Source of the DNA: Lepeophtheirus salmonis
Lineage: Eukaryota > Arthropoda > Copepoda > Siphonostomatoida > Caligidae
Assembly (NCBI RefSeq): GCF_016086655.4
Contig: NC_052140.2
Span: 62,001 to 126,000 of the forward strand
Direction: 5' to 3'
Length of the DNA: 64,000 nt
Each line of letters starts with the position of its first letter. Position 1 is the stretch's first letter. Of this stretch, positions 22,870 through 33,939 are shown in pieces. The notes under the pieces are model-generated. The model saw nothing but the letters and a program-made list of their open reading frames with translations. It was not told the DNA's origin and made no database searches. The translations under genes and the position numbers were made by a program.

Positions 22870-23489
22870 TAGAGGTGGATCGATTTAGAAAATATCAAGC
22901 TAAGTCGGCCTACAAGTTGTCGGCTTTCGGTCCATCTTGCGAGCCTTAGGCCCAAAATATGAGTGTTTATACTATAAAGGTAATCCAATAAATAATTATG
23001 ATACCTAAATATATTTAAAACATCAGCTAATTCACGAATCAAAAATATAATATAATCAAATCCTAATCAATTTAATAAAAACACATTAATTTTGAGGCTT
23101 TACATATTGATAAACTTATTTTAATCTGTTAATGACTTTTCGATCTTACAAACACGCATATCTTTTCAATTTCTAATATTGTAGGTTGTTTGATTAAAGA
23201 TTTTAAGTGTTTAACGTATCTCAGTACAAAATTGATCATAAAAATAAAATTTAAAAAAGGTATTTGTGAGTATAGCACTTGCAAACAATGAAGAACGTCA
23301 TCTTCAACTTATTTTTCATAAGGTGTCAAAAAAAAAAAAGATTTTGTCATCGATTAATTGTAAAGGAATTATATTACATTTAAAATAAATGTTGGACTGG
23401 AAGGTTCAGGCCATGGGCTTTTCGGGTTTGGTAAAATGAGATTTGGACGCCGGGCTTTGGGGCTCGGGTCTAGTTCGAATCAACCTCTA
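22870..23489. mobile_element. hAT-type non-autonomous element, family H1 copy 1 (620 bp)
   Basis: The left end is TAGAGGTGGATCGATTTAG; the right end read on the minus strand is TAGAGGTTGATTCGAACTAG. Flanking 8-mers are ATACTAAG (22862-22869) and ATACAAAG (23490-23497), 7 of 8 identical, as expected of a hAT target duplication. Near the right end is a GC-richer block (GGACGCCGGGCTTTGGGGCT) shared with the copy at 40910-41585. ORFs inside are short and meaningless. Confidence 0.8.
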
Positions 23490-23929
23490 ATACAAAGTAC
23501 AAAAAATTTGATAAATATGCGTTTAGTAGCAAAATACCATATGTCTTTGATGTTTATATTATTACAAACATCATAATACTTCAGAAGGAAATAAAATTAT
23601 CATTATTGATTTGAATCTATATCTGAAAGGAGCTCCGTTTCCGGTTGGGTTTATTATTCTTCTTTACCTTCTGTCACATAAAGAACCTTTATAGTCAGAG
23701 CTGAATAAAAATGACCTCTCGGTATGTAAAAAAATGTTCTGATTTTTTTATTTAATTTTATCATAGACTCATTATAACTCTCCACACTTCTCCCAGCGAA
23801 GTTACAGACGGGAAGAGTTACAGGAAGGGAATACACGCTGAGATAATTGTGTAAGGTTACAAGGAAAACTATTCTGCATTTAAAAAAAACAACTCAGAAT
23901 TTTATAACTTTATAAGATTTTAAAAGGTG

Positions 23930-24115
23930 AATTAAAACTTCCGACCGTTTTTTCACTTTATTTGGACACTAAAATTAACATAGTTAGGATTATCTGTTTA
24001 AGACGGTTCCAAATGGTTTTTTGGGTAATCTTCAGACGATTTCCATTATTTTATCAACGTTTTTCAACACCTATATTACCAGAACGGAATCATTGGAAAT
24101 ATCGCTTTGCTGTTG
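23930..24115 (-). pseudogene. Mariner 3'-end fragment
   Basis: Homologous at DNA level to the tail of the mariner remnant at 15790-15900: the CACTTTATTTGGACACTAAA / TTAGGATTATCTG order matches CGCTTTATTTTCCCAATAAA / TTAAAATTATCTG. The minus-strand translation keeps a D-N-x-NYV-x-F pattern in both. Only the end of the ORF and 3' sequence remain. Confidence 0.45.
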
Positions 24116-24169
24116 CATTTGATACTGTATTGGATCCATAAAAAGTACAATTTTTTATGACCTTCTTCT

Positions 24170-24425
24170 CTGCCTTCTCCCTCTGGTTGTAGTGATACTG
24201 TAGAATGTATCAAACTTCTCTCCTTCCGCCCCCCAAAGCTAAGCAGACGCAATAATGGCTTATAAGCAATGCTTTCGCATTCGTACCCTTCTCCTCTTGA
24301 CCTCCCTCATAACCGATTTGAACACGTTGGACTACTTTGTCTGGTCCTACGTGAAGAACATGACCAACCGCTCCTTTCATTTTTTTAACGTGTCTTTAAT
24401 TGGTAAGATGGAGTTGCACTGATTA
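24170..24425 (+). pseudogene. Tc1-like transposase, region around the third catalytic residue
   Basis: The plus strand reads LTSLITDLNTLDYFVWSYVK (about 24295-24355) and on through NMTNRSFH. This matches the PPNSPDLNPLDYFVW block of Tc1/mariner-superfamily transposases and the short segment after it. The upstream sequence is not recognisable and the downstream C-terminus is lost. It lies between a mariner tail and the larger Tc1-like element at 24905 but belongs to neither. Confidence 0.55.
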
Positions 24426-24734
24426 AGAAGAAGAAAACATTCTGCTATTACATTTTCTTCATCTTAACTAACAATCTTGTGTGAAATCTATATATATGAA
24501 GTAAATTTTTTTCTCTAGGAAGGACCAGACGCGAAAATAATTCCTCCTGAGCGAGTTGTCAATTGATTTACGTCGATTCCACTTTTTATTTCCGTTATGG
24601 AACACAAAACCGGTTTCATCAAACACAAAACTGTAAATGATCATTTTTTAAGTGTATACCTAACCTTAAAACATATATAAAGTTCACTTAAGACATCTAG
24701 CGAAAAACGCTCAGAACTTTTTACTTAACCTAAT

Positions 24735-24800
24735 AGAAATGATAAACAGGACTTAACTGGACCGATTGAGCTGAACAGGACTGCAGTCATCAGTACTAAA
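24735..24800 (-). repeat. Repeat R3 terminal fragment
   Basis: CTGAACAGGACTGCAGTCAT and TCAGTACTAAATAAGG are the reverse of a terminal block related to those at 14725 and 33845. Confidence 0.4.
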
Positions 24801-24904
24801 TAAGGAAAAGTACAATAATGGCCATGTACTACTAGAATTGAATAGTAAATTTAGTTTTTTTTTAAAGTAACATATTTATTACTCGTGTAATTATTTGCAA
24901 TAAA

Positions 24905-25795
24905 GCAAATTATAAATACTTTGGTCCCTTGTAATCAGTCATTATTAAAATATAAGGAAAATAAGATATTGTCAAAAAAGATGCAATTAGATCACCAACA
25001 CGTTATCGTACTCCAGGTCGACGGTCTACAGGAATTACGACAAGTTGTAGCTAACCAGCCAGTCCGAACAGAAGTTCTACAAGGCAAGAAGCGACAAGAA
25101 GATAATCCCACGTTTCTGGTAGGCTTCAAATGATTGATTGAGGGGAACGCTTGACAAGGAGCCAAAAATTATTGAACCACCTCAAGGTCCTCCAGTAAAT
25201 TTCTTCAGTGACGAGAAAAACTGGACCGTAAACATGGTATACAACAGTCAAGAGGACCACTTCATAGCTGACAAGAAGGAGAAGGTCCCCAGGGTCAACA
25301 AAACCTAGTTTCTGGTCTCAGTCATGACGTGGGGGTTCATCGGGTCCAACAAGACGGTGATACTGCTGATCTTCTTCAACCAATTAGAGAGGGTCGGTGC
25401 TGACAAGCACAGTGAGATGCTGAAGGAAAAAGTCATCACATGGATGAAAGCCAACGATGGGGGCAACGGGTTCACCTTCCAGCAGGAGTCAGCCCCCGCT
25501 CACAAGGCCAAGAAGAACCTCGACTTTCTCAAAGAAGAAAATGCTGACTTCTGGTTGACACAGAATTGGTCCTCTAACTCTCCCAATTTGAACCCTATGG
25601 ACTACTTCTTTTAATTGGAATTAGAGAAATAAGTCTGATCGAGGCTCCCCAACAGTTGACCGATCTCAAGAAATCGATCGTAGAGTATTGACAAAGGTAA
25701 ATCCCTCACACGTCGTCCTGGCCTGCTCCTTCTTCCAGACCCACTTTGACATGGTCATCGCCGCCAACGGCAGATATTTTAAATAATCCTTTTCT
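24905..25795 (+). pseudogene. Tc1/mariner-superfamily transposase, DD37D-like spacing
   Basis: Best-preserved transposase in the window. The first catalytic box reads FFSDEKNWTVNMVYNSQEDHF (from 25201). An in-frame TAG follows at 25306-25308, and the same frame runs on through 25324-25614. The second box is FQQESAPAHKAKK, with Glu (codon 25486-25488) where Asp is normal. The third is NSPNLNPMDYFF. Between the Glu and the Asp of MDY there are 37 residues, the DD37D spacing of maT-like elements. A TAA ends the frame where family members have Trp (YFFW). The sequence to 25795 shows a degenerate C-terminus. The N-terminal helix-turn-helix region should lie around 24905-25130 but is poorly preserved. 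No inverted ends were found. Confidence 0.75.
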
Positions 25796-25799
25796 TCAT

Positions 25800-26560
25800 C
25801 AATAAATAAATAACTTTTGTGCAAATAAAATTCTGTAAAATTAAAATTTCAGGAGTTATAGCCCATTAAAATAATATCCACATTTACCTGCATGTAAAGT
25901 ACTGTCAGGTCATATAAACAAGAATTATAAAAATAATAAGGTACTTATGCGTAGTGGCAAATTAATTAACTTATCTCCTGAAATGGGTTGAATATAAAAT
26001 AGAAAGAATTTAAATATATAAAGCCTATGTATCCTCAACTTTTTCCATTTTAAGATCTTAATAGATCGACAGTGACATTATGACCAACTGATTTAAAATG
26101 CTCTAAACTTCCAATATGTTACGTGACAGTCTTAAAATAATGTTGGCTATAATGAAAGTAATTTATAGAAAGCTATGAGAACTTAAATTTACAGTGGAGG
26201 ATTCAAGATCCACCGTAGTCTAGGGTTAGATTCACATCAAGAGTATCATTGACAATTAATACATTTCAAATCTCTTGGGGAAATAACAATATTGCCTCCA
26301 CTTATATTACACCCATACTTTAATCATATCTGAACCAAAGTGTAGTTACAGTTGTCAGCCTCCAGGGTGGCTCTTGGTATGATCCCCTACCTCACCAGAC
26401 CTTAAGCCGATTGACTATTTTATCTAGGGTTCTTTTAGGGCAATTACCAACAGACAACTAAATACCAGCCTCCTAAAGAGCGTTGTAAATCATTAGCTTA
26501 GTATTTATGGTATGTTAAAAAAATGAAAATTAACAATGTAAATCTGACGATTTGATGATT
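25800..26560. other. AT-rich gap
   Basis: Nothing firm. The plus strand near 26375-26430 reads SLTRP-stop-ADWLFYLGFF in one frame, faintly reminiscent of a Tc1 third-residue block (SPDLKPIDYF), too weak to call. Confidence 0.3.
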
Positions 26561-26564
26561 CTTT

Positions 26565-26865
26565 TTTTAAGGAGAGAATCTTAACTGTCATAACGGTTTA
26601 TTAGATTAGCTGTAAGTAGCTATAAGATAACATAAATATACACAATTATCCTTCCAATTCTAGCCAGGGCAAGGACAGACATTACTTCAAAGTTCTACTA
26701 TGAGTCCAACAATGACTTGCCCTTACAACTAACCGAACAAATATTCGTGATTACTCTCCGTATTTCATGAGCACACGTACCATTGATTACTCTATACTTA
26801 CAGATTCTTTTTTCAAGATTTAAAAAGTAATGATAACATCTATGGAAATTGATGAAAAAAACATG
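26565..26865 (+). repeat. Repeat R1, long copy
   Basis: Has the 5' block (AAGGAGAGAATCTTAACTGT, TTATTAGATTAGCTGTAAGT) and the core (ACTATGAGTCCAACAATGAC, GTGATTACTCTCCGTATTTC, ATGAGCACACG, TTCTTTTTTCAAGATT) in one piece, about 300 bp. The extreme terminal bases are diverged. Confidence 0.65.
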
Positions 26866-26869
26866 GTTG

Positions 26870-27980
26870 CCAACACTAAAAAAACTCACACGTTCAAAAA
26901 TACTTAAGATTTACTACCTAATACATCACCTTTATAATAAAGAATGAGAAACCTATAGAGGTTTATGCTGAAGATTGCTTCCTGTCCATATTGAGGACAT
27001 CATTGTCACTAATAAAATTCAATATATAGTTGGTATACCTATGACCACATCTACAAAATGATTTTCTTTTCTATAAATATCTGTAACTCGCACACATAAT
27101 AATATACTGTGTTTTTGCTGTCAACGGACGTTTGTTCGACTTCTTTCTCCCTAATGAGTGTTCCTAACGTTAATTGGTTGAATTAGAATGAGCTACTGTT
27201 AAACTGCAAGCAATTCCCAATAATCATTAAACAATAATTCAATATTTGGATTAATTCGCTACCAACAGATATAGGGCCTTTTAGTCTGTTTCTTTTCGGA
27301 GGAAAGGTTGCAGGATGTAATAAAGACGACGACGATATATATTTATGTTATTTTTGTTAGTACGTTAAATCCACGACAGTAAAGAATCATCTGTAGAATA
27401 TAACCATAATTACAATTAATGAATAATTCATAAGGTAAGATTTATCAGGGCATTACAAAAATCCTTGATTAATCTAATTATATATACATTTAGGTATATG
27501 TACACCTTTCCCTTAGAATAATCAATACATTTATTTGGATCAATATACAAAAGGCTTCCTTCATTCCGATAATTATGTATATATGAATGAAAAATAGTTG
27601 AATTAATATCAGAGTAAATAAAACCATAGCTTTTATTTTAACATTACAAAATAAACTGAGATAAAGTTAAGAGGATTGTATGTAGTTGGTAGAGGTAGGG
27701 GAAAACAGTCCTTATTCTGCAAGTGGAAGTCGAGTCTCAATTCTTTTCTCCACAAGTCCAAGTCCTTGAATATTTTCATCAAGTTCAGTTCCAGTTTTTA
27801 GGAAATACCTAAAACGTGGACTCTCGAGCCTCCTGGCCTTCATGAGCTAGTGTGTAAGGACAATCCAATTTCGCCCTTCACGGCCCTCCTGATGGTCCGA
27901 ACAGCCACGAATAATTCGTTTGTGAGCCCATTACCGATTTGGTGGGATCTTCTTTGATCTTCTTCTACAAGCTGGACAGG
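26870..27980. other. AT-rich gap
   Basis: No gene recognised. The somewhat GC-richer part at 27670-28110 has an 88-codon minus-strand ORF (27840-28106) without recognisable motifs. Confidence 0.3.
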
Positions 27981-27984
27981 AAAT

Positions 27985-28050
27985 CCGAATAAAGTCGCAG
28001 TGAATAGCTTTCGAGTCCGAGTCAAGTCGCAATGAATAGCTTTTAAGTCT
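27985..28050. repeat. Tandem duplication, 31-bp-type unit, two copies
   Basis: GTCGCAGTGAATAGCTTTCG/AGTCCGAGTCAA is followed directly by GTCGCAATGAATAGCTTTTA/AGTCTTGAG. The copies differ at a few positions. Confidence 0.6.
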
Positions 28051-28314
28051 TGAGTTTTTGATTGTGTGCTCAAATCAAGTTGCATGTCTCTAGTCCAATT
28101 CTCCATTTCTACTCTCTAAATCAGGAGATTATTATCCTATAAGCTTCATAATTTTCTATACTTTCCACCAATTGTAAAAATCCAACCATAATAACGTTAT
28201 ATGAAGCTCCTTAAAGACTAAATAAAATCATTAGCGTTTTTGACAAATTATAATTATTTAAAAATAGTAGAAATATGCAATATTTTGTTTATTTTAGCAT
28301 GGGGTTAATCCAAG

Positions 28315-28760
28315 AATCTTGGGCCGGTCTGAAACCGTCAAGATTTTTAGTAGACTGAACTAATTCGGTCCTTTAAAAAAGTTTGGTCAGGACTGGTCTA
28401 AAAAAAAATTTGGTCTAAATCAGTACCAAAAAAATTCAGTCTGGATCGGTCTCATTTAAACTTTAAGATAGGTCTTGACCGATTCTGTGTATATATAAAT
28501 TGCTAATTTGGGTACAATAACGTCTTATGAAGTTAAATGTGTTGCATAAATCATATTTTTGCCATTCATAAATCATAATAAGGGTAAAAATACGTGCATA
28601 GATTGAGACTAAAAAACATCGGTCAATGATTTCAAAACAATTAAATTTTGGTCGAAGACCTGATATCGAAATACCAAAATATCGGTACAAATCTGTCTAG
28701 AAAAATCACTTTAGACCGTAGTACCGGAACAAAAAAAATGTTCTTGGAGACTACGCTACT
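28315..28760 (+). repeat. Repeat R2, copy 2
   Basis: Full series of R2 blocks: GGGCCGGTCTGAAACCGTCA, TTAGTAGACTGAACTAATTC, CTGGATCGGTCTCATTT, TCTTGACCGATTCTG, AAATGTGTTGCATAAATCAT and the 3' block AAATCACTTTAGACCGTAGT/ACCGGAAC. Longest copy in the window. Confidence 0.65.
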
Positions 28761-28859
28761 GGTTTTTTTGTTTTGTTTATTTTTCTATCTTTAAGCAACC
28801 TATAGAATTTATGTCAATTTCTGAACACTATTACTACGGTTTCTCATTCCCTGAGAAAT

Positions 28860-28960
28860 GTATCCTTCTTGATGGCTTTCGGTCTTAAAATCTTGGACCA
28901 GTATGATATCGTTGTTATTTTTATTAGACTTAACTAATTCGCTCCTGTAAAGAAAAAAAA
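28860..28960 (+). repeat. Repeat R2, copy 3, 5' part (interrupted)
   Basis: TTCGGTCTTAAAATCTTGGA and TTATTAGACTTAACTAATTC/GCTCC match the 5' part of copy 2. The copy stops at the Tc1-like element starting at 28963 and resumes at about 29745. Confidence 0.6.
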
Positions 28961-28962
28961 TA

Positions 28963-29735
28963 CAGTACACCGAGTTTTCCATTAAAATCTGAACACTTTA
29001 AATTTTAAACAACATATCATTTATTAATTAACAATAAAATTATCAATAGGAATGTATGTGAGCTCACTTAATCACTAATGTAGCCGCCCTTAGCGGTAAA
29101 GATGGCTTACCAGATTCGGCAGAAGGCCTGACACCAAGCTGTGGATGTAGTCCTCCCAACATGAACCTAGAAGATGAGGTGGAGGGGTTACTATCAGGTC
29201 TCTAGGGGCCATTTTTTTTTTTCAAAAAAGAGTGAAAAAGACTAATTTAAAGGTGTTTTGCAAATGAGGAGATGGGTTTTTTACATTGCTGATGCCAAAG
29301 TGGCCTCTCGGTCCTCACATAGCTCTGTCTACGCACTTTTTGATAGCTCTCTGGACAGGCTGGTGTGGTGAAATCCCGAGATCTCTTGCATGAGCTCTCA
29401 AGGACTTGAGGGGATTGACCTTGGCTATTTTCTATAACTCATCCAGGTCAGTTTGGTCATTTTTACAGATCCCTCCTTCCTCTCCAACGTTTCAGACTTG
29501 TTGACTGCGTAGACAGTAGTCCGGGAGATCGTGAACTGCTTGGAGTTCTCGAATATGAATTTGTAAATCACAATCATGGGTCATTTGCTCGACATGTACG
29601 AAAGTTAGAGATCTCAAGTTTGTTTTGTTTTGTAATTAATTGTTTATGCTTCAATATATCGAAATATGAACTAATTTGAATCACATAACCTTCATTAGTT
29701 ATTGAATTAGCAGTGTTCAGATTTCAATGGATATA
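28963..29735 (-). pseudogene. Tc1-like element, internally deleted, nested in R2
   Basis: The ends include inverted copies of GTGTTCAGATTTYAATGGA (29713-29731, and reverse-complemented in the left end starting CAGTACACCGAGTTTTCCAT). The outermost bases of the right end are decayed. The minus strand encodes a transposase N-terminal half: NKSETLERKEGSVKMTKL, then LRAHARDLGISPHQPVQRAI, the same family as 58090-58685. The catalytic boxes are missing. A C-terminus with AIFTAKGGYISD and a stop lies around 29120-29070. Stops and frameshifts are present. Confidence 0.7.
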
Positions 29736-29744
29736 TGAAAAATA

Positions 29745-30025
29745 TAAAAATCATAATATAATTCTATATATTAACTTTATGATGTCAGCTGTGTTTCAAA
29801 ATTGTGAGTATCCACATACAGTAACATCATGTGAAGTAAAATACATATGCTTAAAAAATCATATTTGTAGAACTCATAAAGCAGGGAAATTGAGATAAAT
29901 TTCAATTTAGGCATATAGTCGGATGTCAGCGTCTAGACCGAAATATCAGTAGAATTAATTCACAAATAATCACTTTATACAGAACCAATAAAAAATATTC
30001 GTTCTTGGACCGAGTTTCAAAACTA
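29745..30025 (+). repeat. Repeat R2, copy 3, 3' part
   Basis: Resumes R2 with TTTATGATGTCAGCTGTGTT, a CAGTAACATCATGTGAAGT block, ATAATCACTTTATACAGAAC and TTCGTTCTTGGACCGAG, matching 8705-8800 and the 3' end of copy 2. Confidence 0.6.
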
Positions 30026-30029
30026 GTAG

Positions 30030-32195
30030 ACATGTTGTGTGAAATTTTGGTGCTTATAAGTCAACTCAACTATGAGCAATTTAGACAAAAGCAAAAAGGT
30101 ATGTAATTATTCTCCCTTTCTCCTATAATACACCATAAACAACGTTGCACAACTTAATTGGGATTTCTTAATCTATCAAATGGAACCTGATAGCTTACTT
30201 GAATAAAAGTGTGTGGATATAGAAAAATATATCCTTTGCAATTGATGTATTATGAAGAAGCCATTTTATTAATTTATAATATATTTTGAAGATCAAATGT
30301 AGGCAGGGGAATAGAAACTCACTTTATCATGGGTATCAAATGTATACAATACATATAACATGTTCCAATAAATGCACATTTAATCAAATGTATTTTATAT
30401 ATTTATGTATATATATTAGGGCGGTCTGTCTTTCAACTTTGATCGAAATTCGACTACATCGAGTGCGAAAAAGTTGTCTATTGGTAGGAATATAATATTC
30501 GCATAATTTCATTAAACTTAATTTGGTCGATCAATGCAATTTTGTATTGGGTATTTTACTTTCTACAGGACAACTTTTCCGTAGTAGTTCAAATCAAAAT
30601 ACGAAAAAAGTTAGAAAATGAGCTTCCCTAATATAATATCCTCTTACTAATAGTCTGTCTTTCAATGAAGCCATATCCATTAAATTATGCTTTAAATTAA
30701 ATGGATAAAACACGATGATGTCATGTAAAAATATGGTCCATTTATCTTTGTTAGGAAGACGACTCACAATACCCTTTAACACGGCTTCCAATCATTTGTT
30801 TTTTACTATCAAACAAGTGGGACATCCCCAGGCTTGGACAAGTTCAACCCAGTGTTATATTTCGTCTGCTATGTCTAGACAAAATATATTTGTCAACAAC
30901 AAAAATTTGCTTGATGTTTACGATATCAAACGAAATGATTTTTTTTTATTGCTTCGTATGATTAACGCAAATCCTTTCTTTTCTTGAAATAATAAAGACA
31001 AAACTAACTTTGACAAAGAAATACAAACTTAACACAGATTAGGAAAGAAGTATCTTCTGGTGTTAAACAAATTTCTGTAGGATCAGGAATCTTCTAAAGC
31101 TAACAGGCGTATTTCGTTACTTTGTTTTTAAGCTGTAAGCCGTTAATTTTTTTGAGCAAAACGACACTTTTTTTGTTATGAAATTATTTTATAGTAGAAT
31201 TCACCTTCTGAATTCATGGAAACAATGTATTTCTATATATAGTAATTTATACCCTTGTCGTCTCTAGCGGACAAAAAAGTATTGTTATGCCTACTAATTA
31301 TGAAAGGAAAGAAGAAAGTGCATTAAAACATTCGTTTTATAAATGTCTTTGGGAATTAATATATATATATATATTTGAGTTAATGATTCTATCTTCTATA
31401 TCATCAGAATAATAATCATTAAAAAAAAGTTATTTCAATTCCCTAAGACATTTATTACATAATTGCTTTAATTCAATTCTGTCTTTCAATTCATTCGTCT
31501 TAGCTTTCAGTACGTTTTATTAGACTTGCTAAGGAGAAACTACCAGATCATGAAATAAACACACACCTTTCATAAATTGCGTTTTAAACTATTTAGGTGA
31601 AAATGATGTTTAGGTCCTAGTGTCTTGAAGGTCAGATCTCAAGGACCAATAATGGTGCAATTACTAGCATATGACAGCTTTTCCTCTTGACTAAAGTTTC
31701 GGCTAGATATGTCCTACTATATGTTCACAACATTTAATTGGATTTTAGTTTTGTAAATTTTACAAAATCAACTTAATTCTGATTTCATTTACAAGTTTGA
31801 TGCCAACTAATATTGCATTATCTAATTATAATATTGTTTGCCTTGCTAATTATTCAATGAATTTAGAGCATTTCTTTAAAATTAAACTTTTGTACATAAT
31901 TGCATAAATTTATGTTTTTATGCATGGATATAATATAAAAAGAGATCTGCGTGTTTTGTTGTGTTGGGAGAAAAAGGATTTTAAAGGATTAATCTTTAAT
32001 ATTATAACTATATTCAGAATGCTCCTTTTTATATGTCATTTTGAACAAAAGCAATCCAATAGCTAAGGGCTTCTTATGGATCGGAAAAGTGGTTTTAGGC
32101 ACCAGACAGTGTACATAAAAGAGGGAAGGGGTGTGCTAGATAATGAATCCAGGTCTAAGCATGGTGGGTCCCTATAATATTTTTACTGTACTATT
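30030..32195. other. Long AT-rich gap
   Basis: No gene recognised. Contains GGGCGGTCTGTCTTTCAACT at about 30420 (possible transposon end, unpaired), overlapping meaningless ORFs near 30600-30990 and an (AT)n microsatellite near 31360. Confidence 0.35.
31354..31375. repeat. (AT)n microsatellite
   Basis: About ten AT dinucleotides in a row. Confidence 0.85.
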
Positions 32196-32203
32196 TCTTA
32201 AGC

Positions 32204-32290
32204 CAGGCTTTCCCAAACTTTACTATGCCAAGACCCCTTGTCCCCTAGACTAATACACTTTTAACTGAGGCTCCTTTATACGAAACATGT
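32204..32290 (+). mobile_element. hAT-type terminus (one end only)
   Basis: CAGGCTTTCCCAAACTTTAC, ATGCCAAGACCCC is the typical opening of a widespread class of hAT ends (CAGNGGTTCCCAAACTTTT...GACCCC). The 8-mer before it is TCTTAAGC. The matching right end with the same 8-mer was not located, so the extent is unknown. Confidence 0.5.
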
Positions 32291-32294
32291 GTAC

Positions 32295-33425
32295 TATGTA
32301 TATGTAGACTGCAAGCAATCCGCAATTCTCCACTTTTTCTGCAATTTATCATTGCTATTTAATTCGTGGAACAAGAAAATGACCATTAAAACGTTTAATG
32401 GGTTTATCTGTTAACCTTTTTTTAATTACATTTTTAGAGTATAGTTACGATTCAGAGCCATATTTCGAAAAACTATCTAAATGAAAATTAAAAATAATGG
32501 CATTTGATAAAAAAAAATCTAATATTTAAAAGATAAATTATTTATGAAGTTATCTTGAATAGATACTCTAAAAAATGTGCTTAAGTCAAAAAAAAGTCCA
32601 GTTAAATGATGGATCATATTTGGAAGCTAATCTTTTTACAATTGCTTTTTATTATGGCTAGAACTAAAGAATAGTCCTTATTTCAAAAGTTTTTTTATAA
32701 TAAAAAGGTCAAGTTTGATTTAATAAATAAACAATATAAGGTTTCGTGAAAATGTTTCCAAATTATATATAAATAAGTCGTTTAAAGGACTATTTCTGTA
32801 ATCTATATTAACAGAGCAAAGTTTGTCTTTATGAGAACGAGTCACTGGGTGCACTGTATGTACACTGATTTTTTTTTTTCCAAATATTGTGTCACACAAC
32901 CTTACATTGCTTATTCAAAATTTGTCGCTCATTACATATAAATTATCACCTTAATGTTGCTATACCAATTCAATGTTATATAAATATTTAATCTTTCTTT
33001 TTTATTACAAGACACAAAATTATACTACAAATTATTTATATTATTTTATTAGATTTTATGTGGTTTTTTATTACATTAAATACTTTTTACCTTTTCCAAC
33101 ATATACTTGACCTTAATTTTGAAACTATGTATTTTGGTTGGGTCCGAGTAATACCTGTACGTGCAGATTTGTACCCAGAACATCAATGTATATGTTATAT
33201 ATTAAATAAAAATATCTTTAAGCTATGTAACAAATGTGTTGCAATCGGTGGTTAAGAGTTAAAGAAAGTGTTTCATTAAGCAAAGTTCTGATGTAAATTA
33301 AGAGCTTCCTTTATAGGGATATTGAGTATATTATGGAATAATTAAATCTTTGTACTTATAACTAAAATTAATACTATATCATAGCTGATCTTTTTCATTA
33401 AGATCTATTTCAAATATATGTATCG
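32295..33425. other. AT-rich gap
   Basis: Nothing recognised; may include the body of the hAT element that begins at 32204. Confidence 0.3.
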
Positions 33426-33429
33426 TTGT

Positions 33430-33545
33430 GGATTATTTTTTCTCGGGATGAACTTGTCTTGGGGTCAACTTTCCTTGTAATGAACTTACTTTGAGATGCA
33501 CATCCTTGGGAATGAACTTGTCTTAGGATTAATTTATCTTGGAGG
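33430..33545. repeat. Degenerate minisatellite
   Basis: Repeated variants of ATGAACTTGTCTTGGG / CAACTTTCCTTG: GATGAACTTGTCTTGGGGTC, AATGAACTTACTTTGAGATG, AATGAACTTGTCTTAGGATT, AATTTATCTTGG. Spacing is irregular (about 20-50 bases). The 96-codon minus-strand ORF over it is a by-product. Confidence 0.55.
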
Positions 33546-33844
33546 AGGTATATATTCTGGCGGTGATATGAGGGAACTAAACTTTTTCGTACACGACCAG
33601 TTAGTATGTTACAGAATCTTGACATTGTCTCTACCAAGTAACGTAGCTTTTTTATAATGTAAATATATCTTACAAGTTCAATGCATAAGTACTTATTCAA
33701 ACTAAATTTTTACTGTTATATAAACACCTAGTATATAAGGTACAGGTTATGTAACCAAACTTAGTCGATACAGGCCACACTAAACTTGTCCAATTCTTTT
33801 TTTACTGGCCACAGTATAGCCCTGAGTATATGATAAGGTTGTGA

Positions 33845-33935
33845 ACGTCCTTATTTAGGACTCAAAACTGCAGTCCCGTTCAGTTCAGTTCTGCATATCA
33901 GTCCTAAGAACTGAATGCGTTTACAATCTGCTCGG
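33845..33935. repeat. Repeat R3 terminal fragment
   Basis: CTTATTTAGGACTCAAAACT, GCAGTCCCGTTCAGTTCAGT and CAGTCCTAAGAACTGAA resemble the terminal blocks of R3 at 14725-14985. Confidence 0.4.
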
Positions 33936-33939
33936 CACT

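Noticed and set aside
31354..31375. AT microsatellite as a regulatory or origin element
   Set aside because: Simple sequence of this type is expected in such AT-rich DNA; nothing around it suggests a function.
33410..33700. 96-codon minus-strand ORF
   Set aside because: Much of it is explained by a degenerate minisatellite.
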